Positions 42,020-53,319 of a DNA stretch of 64,000 nt are shown here, one piece after another. The stretch spans positions 480,705-544,704 of the forward strand of contig MU657180.1 of the NCBI GenBank assembly GCA_026770575.1, read 5' to 3'. The stretch is from Pelagophyceae sp. CCMP2097 (Eukaryota; Sar; Pelagophyceae). A program made the translations under genes and the position numbers. Below the pieces are notes generated by a model. It saw nothing but the letters and a program-made list of their open reading frames with translations, searched no databases and had not been told where the DNA came from. Within the stretch, counting starts at the first letter, position 1, and every line of letters starts with the position of its first letter.

Positions 42020-43363
42020 ATGGTCTTCGCCGGGTCGCCGCGGAGTTTGTGGATGCTGGGGGCGGCGGGGTTCTTAGAAGGGCCGAGCCTCGACTTTGCA
42101 CCGTCTCCGCGCTTCGCCGCTTTAGTCGCCTTCCTCTCCGGCGAAGAGGCCGGCGAAGAGGCCGGCGCCACAGAGTATGTCCTCTCGCCGCTCGGCAAGG
42201 GCCGCCGGACCGCCTCCGTCATCCAGCGCGCGGCGCGAAGCTACATAGCGCGCAAACGCGCCGCGATTGCCGCAATACCGCCCGCCGACGACGCCGCCGT
42301 GGAGCCGGACGCGGCGCCGTCGCCGCTCGAGGTTTCGCTCGAGGCGCCGCCCGACGAGGCGCGACCCGAAGAGCGGCCACGGCCGCTCGAGGAGACGCGG
42401 GCACCGCTGTCCGCGGCCGCGGCGCCGGCGGGGCCCGAGCGCTCGGCGTCGCAGTTCTTCGATTACGTCGGCGACGCCTTGCTGCGGCGGTCGAGCAGCG
42501 GCGAGACGTTTGGCGAGCTGGAGCCGCGCCTCTCCAGGTCCGCGACGCCGCGGTTCGCCGATGGTCTAGTGACGTTTCATCTGATTCGCAAAACGTCCGC
42601 CTTCCAATTCCGCTTCGAGCTCCAGCGCGACGGCGCTTTGATCTTCTTTGCGAAACGGAGCAAAAATTCGAACCGCTTCGACCTCTTCCTCGGCGACGGC
42701 GCAAAAGCGGGCCACGTCCGCGCCATTTCGAGGCGAAAGCACGCATTCTCTGTGCTTCACGACTCCCGGCCCGCGGGCAAAGCGTGCGTGGCGACGTTCG
42801 TGCGGCCGAGGTCCCGCAAGGACTACCGCGGGCCGCTCCAAGTCGGCTGCATCCTCTCCTCGACGCCGCGAAGCGACGAATCCGCAGCGCCCGTCGCCGC
42901 CGGGGACGACGTCGTTGTCCGCCAAAGGCGACCACCCGCGTCGGTGATGCCGTCGAGGGCGGGGATGACACACCCTTTAGAGGCTCGCCGGGGGGATTTC
43001 CATCGTTTCGGGTTGGCCGTCGACGGGATGCCTAGGCTGCCGCGGTTTGACGCACAGAAGAACGTCTCCAAGCTCAACTTTGGCAGAGGCGTCGCGGTCG
43101 TCACGTCGATCAAAAACTTCCAAATGGTCGTCGGCCGAATTGCCGACGCGCCCACCGCCGAAATCGCAGACGCTACGGACGCCGACGCGGTGGCCGCGGG
43201 CGACGGCGACTACGACGACTGCGAGACGGTCGACGACGGCGGCGCTATCGTGCTCCAGCACCGAAAGGTTGGTGACGACGCCTTCGACCTCGACGTCGCA
43301 GAGCCGCTCTCACCCTTTGTCGCCTTTGCCCTCGTCCTAGCCCACAGCTTTGGGCCCAACTAG
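42020..43363 (+). CDS. Tubby-like protein with IQ motif
   Basis: 447 residues from ATG 42020 (MVFAGSPRSLWMLGAAGFLE). An IQ-type calmodulin-binding helix (ASVIQRAARSYIARKRAA) lies near residues 61-80, followed by an Ala/Pro/Glu-rich linker. The C-terminal 270 residues carry Tubby-barrel landmarks: FQFRFELQRDGALIFFAKRS, then KHAFSVLHDSRPAGKACVAT, SKLNFGRGVAVVTSIKNFQM (compare LNFxGRVxxASVKNFQL), IVLQHRKVGDDAFDLDVAEP (compare LQFGKVGKDVFTMD) and LSPFVAFALVLAHSFGPN. The central phosphoinositide-binding segment is diverged. Tubby proteins bind PIP2 and carry cargo into cilia with IFT-A in animals. A ciliary role here is inferred and fits other ciliary genes nearby. It converges on the CCCH gene. 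Confidence 0.78.
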   Translation: MVFAGSPRSLWMLGAAGFLEGPSLDFAPSPRFAALVAFLSGEEAGEEAGATEYVLSPLGKGRRTASVIQRAARSYIARKRAAIAAIPPADDAAVEPDAAPSPLEVSLEAPPDEARPEERPRPLEETRAPLSAAAAPAGPERSASQFFDYVGDALLRRSSSGETFGELEPRLSRSATPRFADGLVTFHLIRKTSAFQFRFELQRDGALIFFAKRSKNSNRFDLFLGDGAKAGHVRAISRRKHAFSVLHDSRPAGKACVATFVRPRSRKDYRGPLQVGCILSSTPRSDESAAPVAAGDDVVVRQRRPPASVMPSRAGMTHPLEARRGDFHRFGLAVDGMPRLPRFDAQKNVSKLNFGRGVAVVTSIKNFQMVVGRIADAPTAEIADATDADAVAAGDGDYDDCETVDDGGAIVLQHRKVGDDAFDLDVAEPLSPFVAFALVLAHSFGPN

Positions 43364-43507
43364 CGTACAACGTAAAAGAATGACGTCGTAACGACATACA
43401 AGTCTTTCAGAGTGGCGGCACTCCTCGTCAGTGTGGTTGCGCGAGTCGCACTGGTGAACATGACAAGGGACGAGTGCCGCCGGTGTTGGATTGTCGGTGC
43501 GGGCGCA

Positions 43508-45346
43508 TCAGCTAAAGGCCAGCTCAGAAGCGTCGGCGATGGCCGCGGCCAATTCGGCCGCCGGCGCGGCGAAATGCGCGACTCGCCACCGCAAGACGAT
43601 TTCGTCGCGCGCCGCAGTCCACGAGGCTTGCGAATCAGCGACGCGGTTCAGCAGGCGAGCCAGCGCCTCGAGGCTGTGGCCGTCGTCGTCGCAGGGCCAG
43701 GCCGCCGTGCCTCCAACGACGGCGGATAGTATGGCAAAGGCCGAGGCGAGGTGCGCCGCCGCCATCGCGGCGCCGTCTTTGCCGCGCTGCGCGGAAGCGC
43801 AGAGCTCGAGAGCGTAGAGGCACTCGATCTCGACGATGAGGTACCGTGCTTGCACCTCCTGCACTGGTGCCTGCACCAGCGAGCCATTACGAACTAACGA
43901 GCCCGCCGCGCCGTCCGCCGCGCCGCCCGTCGGGGAGCCGCCGTCGCAGAGTCTGCCGGCGGCGGCAAAGGCAGACGTCCACGCGTCCATCGTCAAAGCG
44001 TCGAACACCGCCTCGAGCGGCCGCGCCTCGTCGGTGGGGTGCGGCGCGTCCGGCGGCGGAGGGCAGGAGGGCCCCAACTTGAGCGACCCTACGAGACCGC
44101 CGTCAACGCGTCTGCGGGCTCAGCGCTCCTCTCGACGTCTGTCGCTCCTCTCGGCGGCGGCCGCTCCGAGCACGCGTCGCCGCACGCACCGGCGGCGTTG
44201 GTCAGCGCGTCGCGGAGCGCGCGGAGCCGCCCCGCATCGCTCGAGGCGGCCGCGACGGCGGCCGCCCAGGCGTCGCGCGCGGCGCCGGCGGCCGCCGCGG
44301 GCGCCTCGTGCGGCTGCCGCCGCGGTGGGAGCTGCCTACGACGTCGAGGTGCCGTACAACGCCGCGTCGTCGCACTCTCTCAAAGGAGGCGCGGCCCGGT
44401 CTCACCTGAGCTCTTGGGCGGAGTGCGCGTAAAAGCAGCTTTCGGCGTGCGGGCACAACTGCGTCGACTGCTGCGCCGTGTAGCGGCAGAGCTGCGTCTT
44501 GTACAGCGCCGCGCCGCCGACGCCCCCCGACTGCGGCGCGCGCGGCCGCCGCGGCAACAAACAAGGCACGTCAAAAGGGACGTAGGGCGAAACCGCAAAG
44601 CCGCGCGGCAAGACGCCGTTCCGCAACGGACTGCGCGCCGAGTTCGTGCCCTCGCCTAGAGGGGCGTTTCGCCGGCGCCTGCGGAGCGCTTTTGTACTGA
44701 CTGTAGCGGAGCTCTTCAGTACCGTGCGCAAAGTGGCACATTTCGCCGACTGGGCACTCGCCGCGCGCGCCAAAGTGACGGCAGAGCATCGTCTTGTAAC
44801 GCCCGTCCTGGACCTTGAGGCGCTCGCCGCAAACGGCCGGTGGGAACCGCGCGTCCCGCCACGGACCTTCGGCGTCGGCGTCGTAACCGTGGTCCGGCGC
44901 GCGTTCGTAGGCCGCTTCCGGTCTGGGCGGCGGGCGCAGTTCCAACGACGAGTGCGCGAAGTGGCACCAGTCACCTAATTTGACGTTGCCAGAGTAGCCC
45001 CCTCGTCGGGCGCGCGCGTGACAAGCTCCGGACCGCGCGGCATTGCTCGAAACTCTCGCAGTCGGCTGCGGCGGGCCGGCCTCGGGGTGCCTCGCTTTCC
45101 CTTCTGGCCGCGGCGCGAGGCGAGCGCACCGTGGGTGCACCAGCCGTGTGCGGCCACGTGACGGCAGAGCTGCGTTTTGTACAATTTCGCGCGCACCGTG
45201 CGCGACAACTCCTTCGCAGGCGCCGCGCCGCCGTTGAACGGCATGAAATGCGGGTACGGCGACAGGAATACGGCCGGCTGAAGCGGCGCGCCGTCGGCGG
45301 CGACGTACGGCCCTTCAAAGGTGTCGCCTCCATACTGGAAAGCCAT
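43508..45346 (-). CDS. CCCH zinc-finger RNA-binding protein, three fingers
   Basis: TIS11/ZFP36-like candidate mRNA-binding protein. Start MAFQYGGDTFEGPYVAADGA at 45346. The first finger is split by an intron ending in TAG at about 44980: YKTQLCRHVAAHGWCTHG then DWCHFAH (C-x8-C-x5-C-x3-H). Finger 2 is YKTMLCRHFGARGECPVG then EMCHFAH with the same spacing. Finger 3 is YKTQLCRYTAQQSTQLCPHA then ESCFYAH, with C-x10-C-x5-C-x3-H. Each is preceded by the YKTxLC lead-in typical of the family. Later exons add an Ala-rich helical region (GAARDAWAAAVAAASSDAGR, EARPLEAVFDALTMDAWTSA) ending at 43508. Introns around 44640, 44400-44335 and 44190-44090 are approximate. Binding to AU-rich mRNA is the known role of two-finger homologs; the third finger is unusual. 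Confidence 0.8.
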
Positions 45347-45815
45347 CAAGCTTCGTGCGCGTTGATACCGGGGCGGCGCAAAACCGACGCGGTCCTCCGT
45401 CCGCGCGCGCTCCTTGAAACGCGCCGCTTCCGGCCGGACAAAGACTTTTGAAGACGGAGCGTCAACTTCCGGAAGTTCGAAGGAAGAGCCTCTGTGCGGC
45501 TGCTTGAATTCTGAAAAAACGTGGAAACACTGAAATGTTGCGTCGCGACGCGTGCCGCTTTTCGTAACCTGCCGTTCGTTTCGCAGCTTCCGTGCCCCTT
45601 TGCCGCGCGCGTGCGAACACGGACGTTTCCCCGTCGGCGCTTCCCGCGCCCCGTCGATGCCGTTTAAAACTTCGAAGCGCCGATAGAAGATTTGATGCAA
45701 GCCTCTGACTCTGCCGATTTCCTTTTTATTTTTGGGCGACGTGTGAGACGCTGAAACTTTGTGTGCCTCGGCAGCCTGCGTCGGACGCGGCTGCTCGAGC
45801 CCTCCTTCGGGGCGC
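45347..45815. promoter_or_regulatory. Divergent intergenic region
   Basis: 469 bases between the CCCH gene and the giant ATPase gene. An AT-rich patch (CCTTTTTATTTTTGGG, about 45720) lies roughly 95 bases before the ATPase ATG. No defined motif. Confidence 0.35.
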
Positions 45816-48800
45816 ATGCTCGCCGACGGCATGGGCTCGGGGGCGTCGCTCCCGGCAAACGCGCGCGCGGGCAAGCCGCCGTCGCTGGCGCGCATGGCCA
45901 TCTCGCCGCCGCAGCTCGCAAACGGCCTCGAGCTCGACTGCTACCCGCACACGTTCTCGCCGCTGCTGCTCTTCGCGCCGGGCGCGTACTTTGACAAAGG
46001 GTACTCCAACTATCACTCTGTGGCGCAGTTCTTCGCCTGCGTCGCGGGCGAGGACATGCTCGCAAACGTGCTCTGCGAGCGGCGCAATGCTCTCTACGAA
46101 GACCTTTTGGACGACGTCTTCGCCAAGAGGTCTTTAGTGACGTGCTGTATCGACGCCCATTTCACGGCCTTCCAAGTCCTCCCGACGCAGCGAGGCGAGC
46201 CGCCTTTGATGGTCTACTACGACCCTTTAAAGAACCAGCTGCAGCTCTTCGCCGGCGACGCGGCGCGCCGGGCGGCGACGTTTTTGCTTTTGAAATGCCA
46301 TTACGGCGATTCGACGCACATTCAGGAGCACGCGGACCACTACACGGGAGCTGGCGGCACCGCCACGCGCAGGATGATCCACCAGCTCTGGCGCGACATG
46401 AACAAGGTCTCCGGCCTCGGGCAGCTTTCCGGGTGCCGGTCTCGAGGCGTGGCTTTAAATGCTTCGTCGTACTTTTTGATCAACGCCCCGGGAGACGCTC
46501 GGTCCATGTCCACGCAGCTCACGGGCAACACGTGCTACTTCCAGACGTACCTCTTCGCCGTCCTGGCAAAGGTCGGCGGCCTCTCTCTGTGCAAAGTCGG
46601 CGGCGGCGCCGTGGACGTGACGGACGCCTTGCGTTTGGAGAAGACCACAGTGGCAATGTGCCAGCACCTCCTCGGCTTCTTCGTCGACGATTCTTCCAAG
46701 ATGATGCGGCCGCTGACGAACTCCAACGTCGTCGTCGACTTTTTCCGATTTAGGGAGGCGCCATATTACGCGCTCGTGTCTCGGTATTTAAAGGGCCGGG
46801 CAAACGTCCCGGACTACGCCGCGCAGCACGCTCGTCTGCTGGAGTACTTTTGCGCGCGACGGACGCTGCACACGTATTCGAAGTTTACTCTGGTGGGCGC
46901 GATGCCCTCGGCGCAAAACACGAAATCGCTCATCGCGGTGACTTCGACGGACGAGGCGGCCCCGAAGCTCGCAAGGTCGCACTTTTACAAGTACCGCGCC
47001 GCGGATCTCATGTTGGGGCTGAACACGGGCGTGGTCCAGGAATTACGGGCCTTTTGCGAATTTAACGCGTTGCGGAAGAACGCTCTACTGGGTGCCTTCG
47101 ACCGGTTGGAAGCTTTGCTCGGCGCTCCCCCGCCGACGAACAAGTTCCGCGACTACTACTTCATGCCCCAGTACGAGGTCGGGCAGACGGAGCTGGTGGC
47201 GGTGCACGCGCATACGTACGCCTTGGACGTTTTATCCATGTTGTTGAGGCACAAGCGATATTGCGAGGCGGATGTTTTGCCCGCTTTCCGCGCCCGAGTG
47301 CGCCTCGTCAACTCGGCTCTGGCGGAGTCGGTGCTGTTCTCGACGCAGCGGCAGACGGACTACGAGACGATTCTGAGACCCGACGAGTTTTCCAATTCGA
47401 AAAAGACGTACGACTTTTTCCGCGACACCTTCTTGTCCGTCGACTTTTTCCAAGAATTCTGCGGCCTCGGCTTGTCCGACCGCAACTTGGCGGAGCCCGA
47501 CGTCAATGCCCTGACTCGGACCGTTTTCTACTCAACCAAGCTTATGGCCCGCCAGGCTTACAAGATGGAGAGCGACTTCGAAAAGGAGTGCATCAACCAA
47601 CTGGCGCGCACCACTCTCCGGCGGTACAACTCTGCCCTCCAGGGGAGGGTCGACTTGGACCAGACGTGCAGAGTTTGCATCCGCGTCGGCTTCGGGGTGA
47701 CGTACTCAAAGTACAACACGCTGATGCACTTTCTAAACGTCGCAGAAGCGTACTGGCACAACCCGGACCTCGCCGCCGTCTCCCTCTTCGGGAAAGACGT
47801 CCGGGCGGTCCTCGGAGTGTCTTGCCAGAAGATTTTCTTCCAGCCGGGCCACGATTTTTACCACTACGGCCCTTTCGAATTGCAAGACGGCGGCCTCGAC
47901 TTGGCCGTGGCCAACGCGGCGGGCGACGTCCTCCCGGGCGTCTCTCGCGCCGTGCGCGGCGAGAAGCACGCTTTGATCGTCACGGACCGCGTCTTCGAGC
48001 ACGGCTACCTCAAGAGCATCCTCCAGAGGCTCTTCCGAGCCGCAGAGGGCTACAAGCTGAAGACGGACAACGCCGTGATCAACCTGCTCCTGCTCTCGCT
48101 GCTCTTGGACTTTGGGTTGTTTGAAGACCACGTTCAACTGCTGAACCTGCCCTTGCTCGCCTCTCTGCCGCAAAAGTCCACGAGGGCCCTGCAAGTAGAG
48201 GTCTCGAATTTGATCCACGAGGCGGACAAGCGCAACAGTTCGGATCCCGTGACGCGGGCGCAGGTGGAGCACTTGATCTTCGAGGTGTCGCACAAGTTCA
48301 TGGTCAACAAGGCCTGGTCCCTCCGGTCCCGAGAGTTTGAACTCGTCCGTCTGCTCAACGCGGACCCGTGCTACATGCGCTACGTCTTACTGGTCAAGGT
48401 GTACATGTCTTTATGCCAGATCAACAAGTCTGCCGAAGTGGACTACTATAAAGTGCGGACGGACTCGGCTTTTCGAATCCTCATCCCGCGCAACTTTTCC
48501 CAGTCCACGTCTGCGTACCTCGCCGAGATCACGATGCGCTACACCTTTGCGGAGAAGGGCGGTTTCGTGGTCTACGACGACTTGAAGCTCTTCGACGTGC
48601 GAGAGGCGCAACCGGAGATGAACCTGTTCAAGGTGCGAATCGACTCCGCCTCTTCCGTCCAGTCCATGGTCAAGTACGTCGAGATCTCAAACGTCTTCAA
48701 GTCGGTCGAAGATGGCGGTCGTGCCGACGAGTTTTTGGTCTTTGTCGCCGATAACGTTTTAAGGTGCGCCGTAGACGGTGGCCAGACGCGCGTGCGGATC

Positions 48801-51800
48801 AACGGCGTCGTCGTCGAGGTGGCCACGACGTTCTTCAACGAGTGCATCTCCTTTGTGCCCTGCTTCAAGTACGCGGCCTCGGAAGACGTCATCTTCTTTT
48901 GCTCGAGGAACGTAAAGTACGCTGTCGACAACGGCGGCCAGTTCTCGCCGGACTACTACGGCATGAAGCACGAGCTGATCGAGTGCATCTACTCGGAGGA
49001 GTGTACGGTGGACTTGAACGACGCCCACGTCTTCAAAAAGGAGAAGATCTCGGACCTGGTCACAGAGTCGAAGACGGTCCTCTTCTTCCCCGATTTCGTG
49101 CTCCAGGTGACGGACCGCAAGCAGCTGATCAACCTCTTGGACTACGCCCTGGCCATTCGCAACGTCGGCTTCTTTATCTTGGTGCTGTTTTATTTGAGAA
49201 GAGCGTCCGTGCATCTCGAGTACGCCGAAACGGAAAATAAGGTCACCAAGATCGCCGGCCCCTGGCGCGAGGCCATCCTCTACGTCTTGGACAAGGCCAG
49301 CCCGAACCCGCACTACGACGAAATATTCGCACGACAGTTTTCGGACCTGCACGCGCACGCCGACCTGCCTCTTGCCGATTTCGTAGACGAGCTCTGCAAA
49401 TGCTTCTGCCGCTACCAGCGCAGCATCACGCACGACGACGGCTCCTCGGGGTACGAGATTGTGCCGACCCGCAAGCAAAAGGACTTTTTGATGAAGATTC
49501 TGATTTCGGAAGAGTGCTTCCATTTCTCCGAAGTCGGCTCGGGCAAGACGAAAGTCGTCCTCCCCCTCCTCTGCATGGCCTTCCTCTCGGACAACTCGGC
49601 CGTCCAGCAAATACTTGCGCGGGGCGGCAAGAAGAAATCGGTGCTCGTCATCCTAGTGCCGGAGCACCTCGTCCCAGACGCAAAGGCGCAAGTCTACCGG
49701 TGAGCGGGCCTTGCTCCAAGAATGCGAGCCCAGCGTTCAAATGGCCCACTCGATGATTCCGGAACCCGACGTAGGTACTGTCTGAACCTCAACTTCCGCG
49801 ACGAATACCGCGTCTACGACGACATCTTCGCGCTGCGAACCGCCGCGCCCGGAAATGAGACTCCAAGGCGTACCGAGGCTTCTCGAATGCACGCCAGCAG
49901 ACGCGAAGAAGTGATGCCCGACGGCGACGGGCGCTTCCAGAGACGCGGCCTGCTCTCAAAGAACCTCTAGGCTGCACCACGACGTGCAGCTGCACGGGGG
50001 TTCGTCGTCTGCGGCGGCGGCGCCGTACAAGCGATTCTCGCACGGCGGGCCGAAAGCTGCGGCCAAGGCGCCGGTGAAGCAGATCTTTTGCACTTCTTTG
50101 AAAAAAGTTCGACGCCCCTTTCGTAGGTGAAGCAGATCTTTGTCACTTCTTTTAATTCTTTTAAAAAGGCGCTCACCTACGACGCCATCTGCGCCAAGAT
50201 CGGCCCGAAGCGAGAACACGTCTTGATCGTCGTCGACGAGGTGCCTTGCCCTTCGCCGCGCCGTGGGCCGCGCCGTCGGTCCGACCCCGCGACGAACGGA
50301 CCGCGCCTAGGTCGACGACTTCCTGGACCGGGACAAGCTCGTCTTCAACGTGGCCTCGAACAAGGGCAACGCCTTCGACAAATCGACTTTAGAAGGGTAT
50401 TTCGAATGCAGCCGCGCGGTGTACAACCGCGAGGCGTCTTTGCCGAAAGGCGTTGCTGCGTTCCGGGGCGCCAACCCGGCGTACTGGGCCTCGCTCTTCG
50501 ACAAGTTCGCAGCGCTGCACGCCGAGGTGCAGGACGCGTCGCGGTCGATCAATAAGGTGAAAATCACCCGACTTGCGGCGAAGCAATTCCGTGCCATCCT
50601 TTTGGGCCTCTAAGAAGGCCAGCGGAGTACCATCCTCGGCGCTAGGCCTTTGGCATTTTCAACGCTTCGACGCTCCGCCACTGCTCTTCCAACGTCGCCC
50701 AAGACGTCGAGGGCTACCGCTCCTTGATCGCCCGGCCGTACGAGAGCGTGAACCGCGCCATGCCCGGGTCTTACTACTCTGACGTGGAGCGGACCATTTA
50801 TTTGACGTACACGATTCTGCAAAAAGACACGTCCAAATTCGACGACCTCTTCCAGGAGGAGCGCAAGTTCGTCAGCTTCGAGTACTTTCACGCCCACGTG
50901 GCGCACGGCGAATTGGACTACGATGCTTTGGTGTACGGAGTGGACAAGCTCTCTGAGCTGGTGGACAAGTTTCCAGCGACCAAGGACGGTCTGACTCGAT
51001 TCTTGTACGAGGTCATCCTCCGCCGCATGGAGATTCGCGACAAGTCTCGGAGTGTGAACTCGATCGACGTGGTCTTCAAGTTCGACTGCATCGGGTTTAC
51101 CGGGACGCCCTTTATCGACAACTGTCCCACCGCCGCCTACATTCGAGGCCAGAGCACGGCCGACATCCCTGATCTGATCGACCGCAGCTTTTACGCCCAC
51201 GCCGTGGAGCAGCTCGACGAGGAGGCGTTCGAGAGGCGGTTCCTCGCTTTTCAGGGCAGGAACGACGACGTCGACGTCGCGTACCTCTCTTCCGACTTTG
51301 TCGCGACCGCGCCCGACGAGCTCGCCGTCCTAGACGGGCTCCTGGACCGCGAGGGCGACGTGTTTAACGTGCTGGTCGACCTGTGCGGCGTCTTCAAGCG
51401 TTCGAGTATCCACCAGGTCCGAGACCGCTTAAAGGCGCACTTCGGCGCCCAGTGCCCCTTCGAGTACGTCTATCACATCGACCAGTCGACGGGGGGCGAC
51501 CGCGTCCTCGCCTTCGCTTCGGACAACGACGTGCAGTTCGACGAGGAGTTTTATAAATCCCTCTGCGCCTCCCACGGCCACAAACTGCGAGACGCCGTCT
51601 TCTTCTTCGTCGACAACCGCAACGTCATCGGCAAAGACGTGCCTTTCCAGCTGGACCACCGCCGCCGGTTTGCGACGCCTCTATTTAGAAGGAGCGTGGT
51701 CCTGGCGCACGACGTAGACGACTTCTCCAAAGTCTGGCAGGCCATGGGCCGCTCGCGCACCATGAACGACACCGTCTTCGCCATCTACGCCGCCGGCGTC

Positions 51801-53144
51801 CCGGTCGACGCTCCGCGCGGCCTTTCCGACATGAAGAAGCTGGCGCTGACGCGGGAATTGTACGTCCGCAACTGCGACCGGAAGATGGCGGGCAACTTGG
51901 CCTCTGCCTACCAGACTCTGATCGCGTTGGTGAACTTGTCACGGGACCAATTCTACTACGGGGATGAAATTGTGAACGCGTTTTTGGACCGGCTCAATTT
52001 GGGCTTGGACGGAAAGTTGAGGCAACACGAACGCTCCGTCGCCGACGCCATCTTCACAGAGGCAGACGAAATGCCCGCGCGCATCCTGACGAAGATGCTC
52101 GGGGCAAAGTTTTCGAAGAATGAAAAGCTGTCGCGCGAAAAGCTCACAAAGACGACGGTGCTCGTCATCCTGTCGCGCGTCATCCGCGAGAAATTCGAGC
52201 AGCCCGCTGTGTTGTCGGGCAGCGTCCTCGACGCCTGCGTCGCTTTATTGGCCGGCGAGACGGACGCCGGGGCGGAAGTTTCGTACACCAAGCAGCAACA
52301 GCAGCAACGGCAGCGGCAGCAGAACAAGTCCGCGGATGCCGACACGATGGACATCTTCGACCGCAAGCACCAGCTCGCGGTGGTGACGGAGACGGACAAC
52401 TACTTTCAGTACACGATGGACGCGAAAAAAGACGTGCCCAAGATGGCGCTCAACTTGCCCGTCTCGTCCCCGATCCTCCGCCTCTCCTACCGCGCAAACG
52501 GCCGCTCTTTCACCGTCCGAGTCTACCCAACTTTACAATTCTTGTACTCGCACCACGTCGAGCCGGCGTACGTCACGCCCTCGGTGAGGGACGTGGTGGG
52601 GACCATGGGCACCGTGGACCCGCAAGAGTTTTTAAGGCGGTTTTTCGCAGAGGCCGCAAAGGCCGCGACGAACGACGTTGAAGAGCCTCCAAACGGCGGT
52701 GGGCTGGGCGTGCGCGTGGCGGCGCATCTGGTCAGAGCGAACCCGCAGTACACTTTGGCGGCGGTGGCCAGAGGCGTCTACGTCATTGGCATGAAAGATC
52801 AGTTCAACGTCCACGATTTGAAACCCGGCCACCCGATGAACGCGCACGTCCAGTACGTCGCCGACGACGGCGGCTTTGTTCTGCTGGACCGCCGCGCGGG
52901 TGGTGGAGATGGCGCGGACGCGTTTGGGCCTTACTGCGTAGAACACTACGTGCTCATGGAGGCCCTCTCCAAGAGCGAAGTCGCGCACAACGTCCTGGAC
53001 TACTACGCCAAGCACCGCTCGAAGCTCGATTCCGGCTTGGCGCAGTACGACGAGAAACAAGGCAAAGGGTTCGTCTGCTGGCGCTTCTTGATGAACGACG
53101 CCGCGAAACTGATGAACGACGCCGCGAGGCAGACGGACAAGTAA
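45816..53144 (+). CDS. Giant SF2-helicase-like ATPase of unknown function
   Basis: About 2,320 residues from six exons: 45816-49699, 49775-about 49869, about 49943-50073, 50127-50240, 50311-50556 and 50646-53144. The first 1,200 residues have no recognisable domain. The ATPase core starts near 49450: a Q-like TRKQKDFLMKILISEE, Walker A HFSEVGSGKTKVVLPLL, then SVLVILVPEHLVPDA, Walker B VLIVVDE|VDDFLDRD (an intron falls exactly here), VFNVASNKGNAF, motif III FTGTPFIDN, a likely motif V FFVDNRNVIGKDVPFQLD and motif VI WQAMGRSRTMND. A poly-Gln stretch sits near 52295. The C-terminus repeats LMNDAA. It may be distantly related to the very large DUF3638/DUF3645 eukaryotic proteins, but the motifs are not identical. 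Nucleic-acid or protein remodelling cannot be decided. ATG 45816 is the first in frame. Confidence 0.75.
50074..50168 (+). repeat. Intron that is a tandem copy of the following exon start
   Basis: The 53-base intron 50074-50126 begins GTGAAGCAGATCTTTTGCAC and ends in CGTAG. The next exon, from 50127, begins GTGAAGCAGATCTTTGTCAC and continues similarly (CTTCTTT...AAAAA). The period is 53 bases. The intron's first half is therefore a degenerate duplicate of the exon's 5' end, with GT in the duplicate acting as donor. Confidence 0.75.
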
Positions 53145-53319
53145 AAGGCGCCGCCGGCCTCTGAAAGATTCATAATACTGTGTGTTGTGTGGCCTCCTGG
53201 ACTCGTCCGGCGCGGGCCCAAAGGGGATGCGCAGGCCCGAGAGAGACGATAGAGTGCTTTAAGAAGAGAGGCGCCCGGCACCGTGGCCTTTTTGGGCCCC
53301 GGAGCGCCTGCTTTGGGCG

